64,000 bases of DNA from Anastrepha obliqua (taxonomy: Eukaryota > Arthropoda > Insecta > Diptera > Tephritidae): contig NC_072895.1 in NCBI RefSeq assembly GCF_027943255.1, positions 75,146,001 through 75,210,000 on the forward strand, written 5' to 3'. A model generated the notes under the pieces. It did not search any database, was not told where the DNA came from, and was given only the letters and a program-made list of their open reading frames with translations. Positions 19,671-29,796 of this stretch are shown here, piece after piece. The position numbers and the translations under genes were made by a program. The first letter of the stretch is position 1; every line of letters begins with the position of its first letter.

Positions 19671-21171
19671 CAGTGCCGCTCAACTGAATAGGTTTGAAAA
19701 TTATTTCTTCTATTTTTTCTACTCTCTTTGTTCTCTATGGCATTTTTCCCTTCTTTCTTTTTGACAACTTTGACTTCACTTTTTGATTGACTGCGTGATT
19801 GAAAACTTATAATTTCTTTAGTCTACTTAAATTTAAAGTAATTGCTACCATTTTTTTTTTAATATGGGTCGGGGAAAATCTTTAACCGATTTTGAAAAAG
19901 GTCAAATTAAAGTCTTTATTGAATCAGGCCTAAAACATAATGAAATAGCAAAGAAGATTGATCGAAGCCAAAACGAGGTAAGCAATTTTCTTCGTAATGA
20001 TGCCGATTACGGGAAAAAAATGAAAGGAGGAAAAATATATGCTACAACGGCATCAGAGAGGCGACTAATCATTAGAACTGCTTCGAGTTCCCACCTCTCT
20101 GCCAGTAAAATCAGGGATGAATGCGGTGTAAATGCTAGTTTGGCGAGTTATTCGGAGTGCTAAACACTTAAAGAGATTAAAAATAAAAAAAACCTCCTCT
20201 CAATGATGCACGGAAGGAAGCGCGACTTCGATTTGCGCGGGATCACATGACATGGAACAAAGAGTGGAAGGCTGTGATCTTCTCCGACGAAAAAAAGTTC
20301 CATCACGACGGACCGGATGACTACAACTATTATTTTCACGATATGCGAAAAGAGGAATGCTTTTTGAGTCGTCATCACTCCTGTACAGAAGGCATAATAG
20401 TTTGGGGAGCCATATCGTTTTATGGAACTTGCGAGCTGTAGTTTGTTTCATCAAAGATGAATGCAAATATCTAAAAGACTGTGCTCCAAAAGGCTTTCCT
20501 CCAGTTTTGCGAAATGTTTGGACCTATTCACTGGCCGTACGAACAAGACAACGCCCCCATCCATACAGCCCAGATTACAAAACAGTGGATTAAGGACCAC
20601 AATGTCAACTTGCTCGAGTGGCCGCTATACTCCCCAGACATAAATATTATCGAGAACATTTGGGGACTTTCATCCAGGAGAGTGTATGAAGGGGAACACA
20701 ATTTCAAGACTCGGCGACCCTGGTTGAAGCGATTAAAAAAGCCTTGTCAACTACATATTTCATTGAGTGAAATTGAAAAATATTACGTTTCCTTATCAAC
20801 TCGAATGTTTGAAATAATTAAGAATAAGGGTGGTCATACCAAATATTAAATAATGCAGAAATAGTGTCTTTTATTATTTAAGTTACCGAGTGCCATGAAA
20901 TATTGCTGTGAATAATTTTTTTTTATATTTTTGTTGGTCAAACCTATTCACTTGAGCCAAAAATAATGTAGATTTTCAGCTATGTTTTTGAAAATATAAT
21001 AAAAAAAATATAAAAACCAAGCCAAAAAAAAACAAAAAACTTTTGTATTTTATAAATAATTAATCGTTTTACTTAACAAAATTTATTTGGTTTAAATCCG
21101 AGTGCTCGTTATGAAGATATTATGTTCTAAGTCTAAAAAAGAAGTCAAACCTATTCAGTTGAACGGCACTG
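19671..21171 (+). mobile_element. Tc3-like element (DD34E) with both ends
   Basis: The element is 1501 bp and flanked by TA (19669-19670, 21172-21173). The ends are CAGTGCCGCTCAACTGAATA on the left and, complemented, CAGTGCCGTTCAACTGAATA on the right (one mismatch in 20). A further partial copy of the end motif (CAAACCTATTCACTTGAGCC) lies inside the right end at 20939-20958, suggesting a doubled transposase-binding site. It contains one broken transposase gene. Confidence 0.92.
19864..20849 (+). pseudogene. Tc3-like transposase pseudogene
   Basis: The ATG at 19864 starts GRGKSLTDFEKGQIKVFIE, the N-terminal helix-turn-helix of Tc3-type transposases, followed by the ERRLIIRTAS...SASKIRDE second DNA-binding region. 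The frame breaks near 20150 and again near 20200. The catalytic domain reads VIFSDEKKFHHDGPDDY (Asp 1), then after shifts near 20440 and 20500 EQDNAPIHTA (Asp 2) and LYSPDINIIENIWG (Glu). I count 34 residues between the second Asp and the Glu. The C terminus ends IIKNKGGHTKY at 20849. At least three frameshifts and no long deletion. Confidence 0.87.
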
Positions 21172-21276
21172 TACATGCACACGTGCATACATATGTATGT
21201 ATATGTTTGTTCATGTATGCGTTATACGATTTTATGCTTATAAATATGACAACGAAAAGTTACTTAATTTGAAGTA

Positions 21277-23331
21277 GGAGCATTCCATGGTTCGTACGGG
21301 ACAGATCGTACGAATTTTTACAGTTTACAACCTTAATTATAGACAAACCATAACTTTTTAAAACGAGTTATTTAGTGCACTAATACTGTGTGGTAGTTTT
21401 CTAAACGAAACCTATAAACGTGCTTTAAAATATTCGCACATCTTTGCAAAATCAAAAAAAAATTATATGTTCGTACGGGACAGCTCCAGTCTACCACTAC
21501 TCTGAGTTATAGTGAATTAAGGGAAATTTCAGCGAAACTAATAATATTAACAAGAAAACGAAAATGACATTTGATTGTGATTGTATTAGAGTTTATTAAC
21601 ACAACAAAAACATGTAAAACATATTTAGTTTAAATGACTTATAGTGTAAAAATGAAAATGTTCGTACGGGACAAATTGTGTTCGTACGGGACGCGTACGA
21701 AATTCAGCTCTTAAATTTGGATTTTAACGTTCTCTAAAGGGAAAATTTGATGCTGTTGTTATCTTGAGCATGGCTTTTACATGTAACTTCGCTAATATTT
21801 CGTGAAATTTGGATATTCCGGGTATAGGCTTGGACGATTCCCAGGGACGAACATCCCGAATTTTGTCAGCTATTTCGGATGCAGAAATATAAAAAATGGA
21901 TGTTGAAGGAACAAATGTGGCAGCAACTTTTGCGAAATCATTCGCGTTTTGGATTACAGTATTGATTCCTTGGCTACGGGCTTTTTGATTAACAAGTCTT
22001 TTTATATTGCCACCGAGAAGTTTGCTCCAGTAGGAACTATTGTAGCTTATTTTCAAACCCTTCAATTTTAGAATAAATTTAAAATAAATAACAAAACATT
22101 TTTCGGTCGTAGTGCACAAAATCTAGAAAACTCTATTTTTATGTTCGGAAAATATTCCTTAAATATATAAAAAGCTTCATCTAAAAATAAGGTGAGGTAG
22201 TGCTTTTGTAATGTAAGTTTTTTACCGTTAGTCCAACAGACCATTGTGTCGTTCATGCCCGGGCATGTATAAACAATGTCTGGACGAATGTAAAAATCTT
22301 TCACCATTTTGGTGGTTTCGTCATCGTTAATTGGTTCATTTATAGATTTATTCCTAACGTTATCAATACTAAGTCCAAGTTTTTTTGCCACACCCGCTAC
22401 AACAGCCTGTTTTTAGTGGGTGAACTGGGTAGACTTCGCATACATTTCTGTACAGCCTTATCATACGTTTGCTTACATTTGTATGGAAAACATTCAGATT
22501 CCCAATCACCAACAATATTTGAACCAGCCTCCCTGTCTTGGGTTTGGATCAACTTTTTGGCTCTTTGGACTCTCTTTTTTTCTTTTTCGTACTTCTTCCT
22601 CTTCTGTATTTTTTCCTGGGTCATGGCTTCAGTTTTTCTTTTCCTCCACTGTTTCACTCTTTCTTTTTCGTTGCTTTTGAAATCTGGACCTTTTTTTTTC
22701 ATTTCTCGTCTCTCCATTTTTTATAACGTGACACGCTATAGTTGTTATTATTTTCTCCATTTTTTAGTTAAAAGAAAAACTTATATGCCGTGTTCGTACG
22801 GGACAAAATTTAATGACTGAATATTGAACTTATTTGCGATGCAAACTGAAATCATTGCTTTACAAGTAAAAAGAGCACCAGTAGTTTTCTTTAAATGTAA
22901 AGTAATCGAAACAAATAAATTACTCGGATGAGCAGAAAAATAACTGTACAATGTTAAGTGCGTTCGTACGGGACATCATCGAATCATTTTTTTAAAAGAG
23001 CATATCTGCGTTGTTCATAAATAAACTTTTTTTTTAATATTACGTTTCAAAACGTAAAAGTTTGTTCTTTTAACACCAATTATCAGTTTCACGCTATATG
23101 TCACACATAATGAGAACTAAGCGCTTAAACTTGACCAAATTTCGATAGAAGAAAATAAAATTTTTATGAGTTGTTTTTGTTGTAAAAAAAGATACTTCAA
23201 ACTGAGGTCAAGTAAAAGGTCGATGTGTATAATGAAGATTGATATATTTTAAATACATTAACACTAATATAATCATCCGGAAATGCAATTTGTTCGGCGG
23301 TCGAAATTTACCATTTTCCATGGAATGCTCC
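21277..23331 (-). mobile_element. Internally deleted DNA transposon, 4-bp TSD, CGTACG motif array
   Basis: Perfect 14-bp inverted repeats GGAGCATTCCATGG (21277-21290) and its complement (23318-23331) are flanked by AGTA on both sides (21273-21276, 23332-23335). Inside, the motif TTCGTACGGGAC occurs six times in the same orientation: 21291, 21470, 21661, 21681, 22793 and 22964. At 21291 and 21681 it is followed by CGTACGAA, giving a near-palindrome. Four copies lie beyond the 3' end of the gene and two beyond its 5' end. A 4-bp duplication is a feature of the Sola superfamily, but I cannot confirm that placement. Confidence 0.78.
21724..22717 (-). pseudogene. Transposon-associated basic protein, central region deleted
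   Basis: On the minus strand the ATG at 22717 opens a very basic, coiled-coil-like N terminus (REMKKKGPDFKSNEKERVKQ, then a run of K/R/E) and a LPSSPTKNRL segment. A frameshift near 22393 follows, then AVVAGVAKKLGLSIDNV, VKDFYIRPDIVYTCPG, KKLTLQKHYLTLFLDEAF and FCALRPKNVLL. The sequence then jumps near 22090 to a C-terminal part with LLGGNIKRLVNQKA and FAKVAATFVPSTSIFYIS. In related multicopy arthropod and cnidarian proteins I recall, a long acidic catalytic region separates these parts, so this copy looks internally deleted. Function is inferred as transposase from context only. Confidence 0.6.
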
Positions 23332-23964
23332 AGTATCTTTGCAAGAACGCGTTCTGTGCAATATATGTTCATATATGAAGCTAACAGCTTTGCAACATTG
23401 TTGGCATTACTTTTGCCACCAGCTCAGTACAAAATACTTAATAATAATGTAGTTCACATTTGTGATTCAAATGAGTGGTATCCTATGCGTATGTTGAGCA
23501 TTTATAAGTGCGATATTAATGCATGTGTGATAAACCCATGTTGGCTACGAGATACATGCATATGAATGCATACACGAAGTTATTTTGGCTCATCTATATT
23601 TATAAAGCAGTTAGGTATTTATTTGTTTTAGCTGTTTGTATCCCGTCATGTTGGAATATATGAGATGCGATTATTTACTGATATTTATTTGCTCAGATAT
23701 TATACCAGAAAATATGCTTTGTTTTGAGGTCCGTAGATGCTTCTAATAAAAATAAGTTTTTTTCTCATGGTGAAGGGGTTTGTGAGTAACGAATTTTCCT
23801 ATTGACATGTTAAGGTGTAAAAAGATTAAACATCCAACATGTTAAAGTGTTATTAGCCCGGTACCTGACACGTGGGGTTTAATTAACCTCTGCGAATTTT
23901 ATTTTTGAATTTTTATTTTTATTTTAAATCCTAACACAACAATTTTGCAATAGTTTTAGATATA
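23332..23964. other. No gene recognised
   Basis: AT-rich spacer between two transposons. No motif seen. Confidence 0.5.
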
Positions 23965-25492
23965 CTGTGAGCATCAAAATAAAATGTACAAAGCATTTTG
24001 TTATAATATGGATTTTATTTCAGTCTTTTATAACAAAACAATATATTTTAATTTCATATTTTTTAAATTAGTATTTGATTCTCTACTTAATAGTAGAAAA
24101 CAACAAAAAATAAATTACAATAACAAAAGTTTTAAAACAAAAACAAAATTTAGTGCATATTTTACGCGTCAAAATAAAGTGTACAGCGTACATCAGTAGC
24201 ATTTTAGCGATGTTGTACCGAAAAAAATACCGTTATATTTGCTTGTTTACTTCCTTTTTCACTGCATATGAAAGTTTTTTCATATTGTATTTTAATTGGT
24301 TGCGATCGGCAGACTGAAAAGTTTTTGTCTACAGTGAATTAAATTCTATTATTTATTTTTTTTAATAATGGGTAAACAAACTTCGACTGATGTTAGAGAA
24401 CTGGTACTAAAGCTTCGCAATGAAGGTAAAACCTTCTTTGAAATTGGCTCAATTGTCAACAGCAGCCATAATACTGTGAAAAAAATAGTTGACGAGTACA
24501 AAAAGGTCGGCAGAGTAGAAAATCGCACAGGTGCAGGCCGTCCAAAAGTTTTAAATAAGACTGAAGTAAGGTCTATAGTGCGTAATGTGAAGAAAAATCC
24601 CTTTAAAAGTGCGACCAAGATATCACAAGAAGTTTCAACTGCATCAGATACTAGCGTAAGTGTCAGTACAATACGTCGAGCGTTGCATGTAAATGGGTTA
24701 CATAGTCGTCTCCCACGCAAAAAGTCACTAATACGACAGTTAATAAAAAAACGTCTTTATTATGCAAAAAAATACGAAAATCGGCATGTTTCTTTCTGGA
24801 ATAATGTCCTGTTTAGCGATGAAAGTAAGTTCGAGGTATTTGGGCAACAAAAACCGTCCAAAATTTGGTAACCACAGTTAAACTCGGTGGGTGTTCGATG
24901 ATGGTGTGGGGATGTATGGCGGCAAGCGGAGTTAGCAATTTGGTTTTTATTAAAAGTACCATGAACAAAACAGATTATCTGAATATTTTACAAAATAATT
25001 TGCTAACCCGTGTACAGAAATTAGACTTGCAGGGATCTTGGAACTTTCAACAAGATAATGATCCCAAGCACACAGCAAAAATAGTAAAAGAATGGCTGCT
25101 TTATCGTACTCCTAAGACATTGGATCATCCTCCACAGTCACCGGACTTAAACCCTATTGAACATTTATGGGAGCATTTAGACCGCCAAATCCGGAAAAGG
25201 ACAATCACCAATATGGATATGCTTAAACTCGTTATAAAGGAAGAGTGGGATAAAATTTCATCTGACGTGTCAAAAAAACTAGTTTAGTCGATGCTACGAA
25301 GACTGTCTTCCGTTATCAAAGCAAAAGGAAAATCAACAAAATACTAAATCGATATCATTTTTGTAAAATATAACTCTGTGCAATTTATTTTGACGCGTAA
25401 GATATGCACAAAATTTTGTTTTTGTCTGAAAACTTTTGTTGTTGTAATTTATTTTCTGTTGTTTTCTAGTATTAAGTGGAGAATCAAATACT
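23965..25492 (+). mobile_element. Tc1-like element with long inverted repeats, right end truncated
   Basis: The left end starts CTGTGAGCATCAAAATAAAA after a TA. An internal repeat of the end motif, ACGCGTCAAAATAAAGTGTA, lies at 24164-24183, and its complement occurs at the right near 25378-25397. The right flank from 25370 to 25492 is the reverse complement of 24071-24190, so the inverted repeats exceed 200 bp with two motif copies each, the IR/DR layout of Minos- or S-type Tc1 elements. The outer ~105 bp of the right repeat is missing, cut where the inverted duplication begins at 25493. Confidence 0.87.
24368..25347 (+). pseudogene. Tc1-like transposase pseudogene
   Basis: The ATG at 24368 starts GKQTSTDVRELVLKLRNEGK. 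A helix-turn-helix (FFEIGSIVNSSHNTVKKIVD), a GRPK linker and a second DNA-binding region follow. The catalytic domain has NVLFSDESKFEVFG (Asp 1), FQQDNDPKHTA (Asp 2) and PQSPDLNPIEHLWEHL (Glu). Near 24865 about ten residues are deleted with a frame change. A TAG at 25285-25287 then interrupts the last 20 codons, which end AKGKSTKY at 25347. Otherwise well preserved. Confidence 0.88.
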
Positions 25493-26441
25493 TGTCCATA
25501 TTGGTTTCAAGATAGTTGAGCGAGTTTCCTGTAGCCTTCCGTTTGGTGAAAATATGGGTTTTCCATGTTTTCTGCTTTAGTGTAAAAGTAAATCAATAAC
25601 AAGCGCAATTTGTGGATAATGCAAAGAGTATTACTTTTCATCGCCGAATTTGCAGGACTAGTCCCCTTAGACATTTTGTCGAAAGAAATGCATAGATAAT
25701 GCATAAAAGGCTATCCGAACACGACGGTAAAGCAAGTCGTAAGGGTATTGCAGAAGAAGAAAGGTGTCATTCGATCACCCAGCAGCTGCAGCAGATTACC
25801 GAAAGGTAGATGGACGCATGGGCTAATACCCATTCTTGCGACGTAGTTAGAAAGGAACCATGGGGAAACAAATTTCTATCTAACCCAATTCCTATCAGGG
25901 CATGGGATATTTAGATTCGGCCAAGACAGTTCCCCAAACTGACGAATCTACACGGAGAGGGAAGAAAACGTTGATAAATTTTTTGTTCCAATGCCCACGC
26001 TATGCTCCCGAAACCTGTAACATATTAAAATGAGAAAATATTTCAGATTTTATGCTGAAATCGGGTGATAACTGGAAGCGAATCGACGCGCATGCAAAAC
26101 ATATTGACAAAGATTTAAGACGCGCGGAGGTTCGTAGACGTAATAACTAGCAGTCTATGAGCTAACCGGCCCAGTGAGGTAATACCCTTTCGGCCGTTCC
26201 GCGGGGAGAATGGTAGATTGCGGGAGAGCTGTCTAGTACGTTAGTGTAGCTGTGAGGCTGACTTTCCTCTTCACGGGCGTTGTCCCGGGGGGAAAAACAC
26301 AAGTATGTACAATATATGAGTATATACCCTACAAGACAGTGCTGAGCTCTTTTGACAAAAATTCCAACACATTTACAAGTATTTTATTAGTTCTAATACA
26401 TGCTAATTATCAAAATAGCATACACAGCATTTTTAATGGGG
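25493..26441 (-). repeat. Inverted duplication, arm 1 (with 629-bp extra segment)
   Basis: 25493-25567 and 26197-26441 are near-identical reverse complements of 29206-29280 and about 28972-29205 (about 1 difference in 75 and about 5 in 195 by eye for the inner part). In arm 2 the two blocks are contiguous; here they are separated by 25568-26196. The 75-bp block encodes part of a Jockey-type LINE on the minus strand. Confidence 0.85.
25740..26070 (+). pseudogene. R1-like LINE ORF2 3' fragment
   Basis: The plus strand reads GRWTHGLIPILAT, NFYLTQFLSGHGIFR, a RFGQDSSPN segment and, after a gap, LINFLFQCPRYAPETC. This is the conserved C-terminal region of R1-clade LINE polymerases, in the family a Cys/His-bearing region with SGHGCFR and CPRF motifs. 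The usual CPxC stretch between has been lost. It lies within the extra segment of the inverted duplication arm. Confidence 0.65.
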
Positions 26442-26576
26442 AAATCAAATATTTCATTTGATATTCTTTTCCCCTGATCGGTATGAATTCTGTCTCTCTT
26501 TTACCAATAACAATTTCATATAAGTGAAAAATATATCCACTGCACTTTAAACGCCAAAACAACTCATTTGTATGCT

Positions 26577-27110
26577 TATAATGTGGCTGCTCTGAAAAAA
26601 GTGTTAGTGTGAAATTTTGCTGTTGTTGTTGTAAGGTCGCCATTGCCGAATGAGTAGATGCTTGGCTAAAAGTTTAAAATTGGTTAGTTCGCATCCCCGT
26701 AAAATATAAATCTTATAATTTCTAAATAAAACATTTTAACGAAACTCCTCAGCCTGATTACTTTTTAACGAAAATGAGGACTTTTTGACATCAGTGTTGA
26801 TTAATTTTAACGAAATAATGTGGTGCTCTGAAAAAAGTACTAGAGTGAAATTTAGCTGCGTTTGCTGTGTAGTAGCTGTAGCCGAATGAGTAGATGCTTG
26901 GCTAAAACTTGAAAATTCGTGAGTTCGAAAGTCCGTGGATGAAACACCGAGTTGGTGTGGAAGAGTTTTTTAATGAAAACTAAAAAATATTGAAAATTCG
27001 TGAGTTCGAATCTCAATGAAAACACAAAAATATAATTTTTATAATTACTAAATAAAACAATTTAACGAAACTCCTCAGTCTGATTACTTTATAACGAAAA
27101 TGAGGAGTTT
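26577..27110 (+). repeat. Two direct copies of a tRNA-headed SINE-like repeat
   Basis: 26577-26790 and 26817-27110 share TGTGG-TGCTCTGAAAAAAGT, a tRNA-like head with CCGAATGAGTAGATGCTTGG (A-box-like) and a GTTCGAA-type B box, then TCTAAATAAAACA, AACGAAACTCCTCAG and ACGAAAATGAGGA. The second copy is longer, with an inserted GAAAACT...AATATTGAAAATTCGTGAGTTCGAATCTC segment that duplicates the B-box region. They look like tandem SINE insertions or a dimer. Confidence 0.6.
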
Positions 27111-27204
27111 GTGCTGAACTTTCCCATGGCTAGAACTAAAATGTGTAGTTGGATGAGGATAGTGATGATGATAATATGAGTAGGGTACATATATTACAAA
27201 AGCT

Positions 27205-27340
27205 ATTTCATTCGGAGTCGGCTTGAAACTGTAGGTCCCTCCATTTGTGGAACAACATCAAGACGCACACCACAAATAGGAGGAGGAGCTCGGCCAAACA
27301 CCTAACAGAAGTGTACGCGCCAATTATTTATTTTTTTTTT
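27205..27340 (+). repeat. SINE family 1, 3' body
   Basis: Contains TTCGGAGTCGGCTTGAAACT, GGAACAACATCAAGACGCAC, GGAGGAGGAGCTCGGCCAAA and a terminal GTACGCGCCAATTA before an AT/T run. The same body occurs at 37606-37785 and, inverted, at 43085-43182. The head is missing. Confidence 0.75.
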
Positions 27341-28484
27341 TTATTTCATTCGATGACCATTCCTATGAGACCTTCGAAGTAAAGCAGCGAGTTTACATGT
27401 ACATATTAGTGCGGAGTAGTTGACCTTAACAGTAGCTACGCGACGGTGAAGCGTATAAATATTTCTTAGCACCAATGAAATAGCAATGTTGCAGCTATAT
27501 AACATGCAACATGGCACAGTTCTGCTCACTGCTTTGATTTTTGTGGCTAACACACACATTCAAATATAATCTCTCACACACACACAGGTTAGACTTTATT
27601 GCATTTTTATGCGGTTTGGTTGGCTCTTTATTGCTTTGCTCTATTTTTTGTACTTCTTTTAACTTTTATGTATTTGTGCCGATGTTGTTGCTGCAATAAT
27701 TTGTTGCGATTTCACTACTTGGCTTTTATAGTTTCTTTTTCCTTTCTACATTCTATTTCGCCGCAAATTGTTCAATTTTCATCCGTATTATAGTAGTGGT
27801 AGTACATTCGTTTGAGCGTACACCTGGCAACAGCCTTCACTTACATTACCTTCAGCTTACTACGAGTGTTCTTCACAACTTCGATATTATTGATTTGTTG
27901 CTATTAAAAGGCTTGTGGGTATATTTCTTTGTACTGTTATTATTGCTTTTTTTCTTTCGGTTAGATGGTTGTATTGCCATTTTGTGGTAAAACGGAAATA
28001 AAAAGCGCAACAAAGACGGTATGCGCTGAAGTATTTGAAAATTGCCAGCGACTCCAATAAAAAGATCAATAAGCCATAAATGGATGTAAGTGAGAGTGTG
28101 TTGATAAGAGAGTGACATAGTGAGTGTGGGTAAATAGGTGGGGGCGAGTTCAATAGTACGTATGTTTGGAGATTTTGTAATTAAAAAGTACAACAAGGAA
28201 AGTCCCTTGTAAAAAATTGCATATAATAAAAGTAAGGGAAATACAAGTGTTTAGTAGTATATACAAATCATTTCCTAATTTTATTTGCAACACTGTTTAG
28301 GAGATCTCTCGCGTTGTTAAAATTGGCTATAAAATAGACAAAAATGTGGTTTGTTCTTAATTTGTTTATTCACAATGTTCTCAAGGATTTCAGAAACTCT
28401 ATGCATTTAGAAGTAGAGAGTGACATGAACAATAGCGGTGGCAACGGTGCAACCTCTAGGTACAGCTGGTATATTGCTAGTCAG
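27341..28484. other. No gene recognised
   Basis: AT-rich spacer with T-rich low-complexity ORFs on both strands. No domain, motif or repeat identified. Confidence 0.5.
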
Positions 28485-28970
28485 ATAGTGACAATGGAAT
28501 CGACAAGGTTCTCCTTGTCTTCCTTTGAGAACTATAAGTCCCCTGGACCTGACGGAATATATCCAGCAATGCTTAAAAAAGGAGGAGACAGGCTGATTGA
28601 GGCCCTGAAAAGGATCTTCACAGCATGTCTTGCATTTGGTTATATACCATCCCAATGGCGACGCGTAAGAGTAGTATTTGTAGTAGTAGTAGTGAGAGGC
28701 TGTTAACCGCTGGTGGGAGCAGTGACGAACAAAACACAGTCAGGGCCAAGCAAGGATGTCCCCCACGGGGTGTTCTTTCTCCGCTGCTGTGGTGAGTGGT
28801 CGTAGACTCTCTACTAGTGGAGATGCAGGAACTCGGTTTTCATGTCCAAGCATATGCGGACGATGTCTGTGCGCTAACATCGGATAAATCCTTAAGGAGG
28901 TTTTGCACGAAAGTGCAGAGGATTCTGGACAAAATCGATGACTGGTGCATGAGACAAGGTCTCATTTAAA
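28485..28970 (+). pseudogene. LINE reverse transcriptase fragment
   Basis: The plus strand reads FENYKSPGPDGIYPAMLKKG (RT motif with the SPGPDG signature), FGYIPSQWRRVRVVFV, then after an internal deletion RAKQGCPPRGVLSPLLW (motif B region) and GFHVQAYADDVCALTSDKSL (catalytic YADD), ending IDDWCMRQGLI. The segment between motif 2 and motif B, with the first catalytic Asp, is missing. R1/Jockey-type. A TGA sits in the LLW region. The 3' boundary coincides with arm 2 of the inverted duplication. Confidence 0.8.
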
Positions 28971-28971
28971 A

Positions 28972-29280
28972 AATGCTGTATATGCTATTCTGATAATTCG
29001 CATGTATTAGAGACTAATAAAATACTTGTAAATGTGTTGGAATTTTTGTCAAAAGAGCTCAGCACTGTCTTGTAGGGTATATACTCATATATTGTACATA
29101 CTTGTGTTTTTCCCCCGGGACAACGCCCGTGAAGAGGAAACTCAGCCTCACAGCTACACTAACGTACTAGACGGCTCTCCGCAATCTACCACTCTCCCCG
29201 CGGAACATGGAAAACCCATATTTTCACCAAACGGAAGGCTACTGGAAACTCGCTCAACTATCTTGAAACCAATATGGACA
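28972..29280 (+). repeat. Inverted duplication, arm 2 (contiguous)
   Basis: This is the reverse complement of 26441-26197 joined directly to that of 25567-25493. The join falls at CGGAA|CATGG (29205/29206). See arm 1 for differences. About 2.5 kb separates the two arms. Confidence 0.85.
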
Positions 29281-29385
29281 TGTGGACTGCAGCTAACTCC
29301 AACATCGAAACACTTCAAACATTCCAGTCGAAACCCCTCAGAATGAACTCAAACGCTCCCTATTATATCAGAAATTAACAAATTC
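29209..29385 (+). pseudogene. Jockey-type LINE ORF2 fragment
   Basis: Reading across frames, the plus strand gives RKAYWKL-like, STILKPIWTCGLQL and SNIETLQTFQSKPLRMNSNA followed by PYYIRN. These match the post-RT region of Jockey-clade LINEs (LKPIWTYGIQLWG...FQSKxLRMITNAPWYVRN). It is cut at about 29386 by a DD41D mariner fragment. Confidence 0.7.
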
Positions 29386-29794
29386 ATCGTGACCGGCCTC
29401 ATTTTGGAAAAAATACGGCCCAATGATGCCGCCGGCCCATAAATCGCACCAAAAAGTCACTCTTTGTGGGTGCATTGGTTTCTCGGCAATCACGCTTGGA
29501 TTATCATTCGACCAAATGCAGCAATTCTGCTTATTGCCGAATCCAGGGTAGGTGAAAATGTGCCTCATCACTGAAGATGATTTTCTTCACGAAGTGCGCG
29601 ATATGCACTTTGATTTGAACGCCCGTTTTCATAATAAGCCTGAATAACTTCAACGCGTTGCTAGATTGTGTATCTTTCCATGGTTCAAATTGAGCTAGTT
29701 CGAAATTGAAAAATGTCAAATGAAATTCAGAAAACAACTTGACGTTTAGGTGTGGTTTACATTCAGCATCGGCCCTTGAAATTTAACCACCCTT
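29386..29794 (-). pseudogene. DD41D mariner-like copy, internally deleted and 3'-truncated
   Basis: The 5' end on the minus strand is AAGGGTGGTTAAATTTCAAG with TA at 29795-29796. The N terminus reads MERYTI*QRVEVIQAYYENG followed by RSNQSAYRALRE. It then jumps directly to KIIFSDEAHFH, skipping most of the DNA-binding domain. The catalytic domain continues FGNKQNCCIWSNDNPSVIAE, TFWCDLWAGGIIGPYFF and NEAGHD, where the fragment ends. An in-frame stop lies in the first ten residues. Same kind of internal deletion as the copy at 13.6 kb. Confidence 0.82.
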
Positions 29795-29796
29795 TA

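Noticed and set aside
22416..22820. 134-codon plus-strand ORF rich in Phe and Ser
   Set aside because: Antisense shadow of the Lys/Arg/Glu-rich N terminus of the minus-strand transposon gene.
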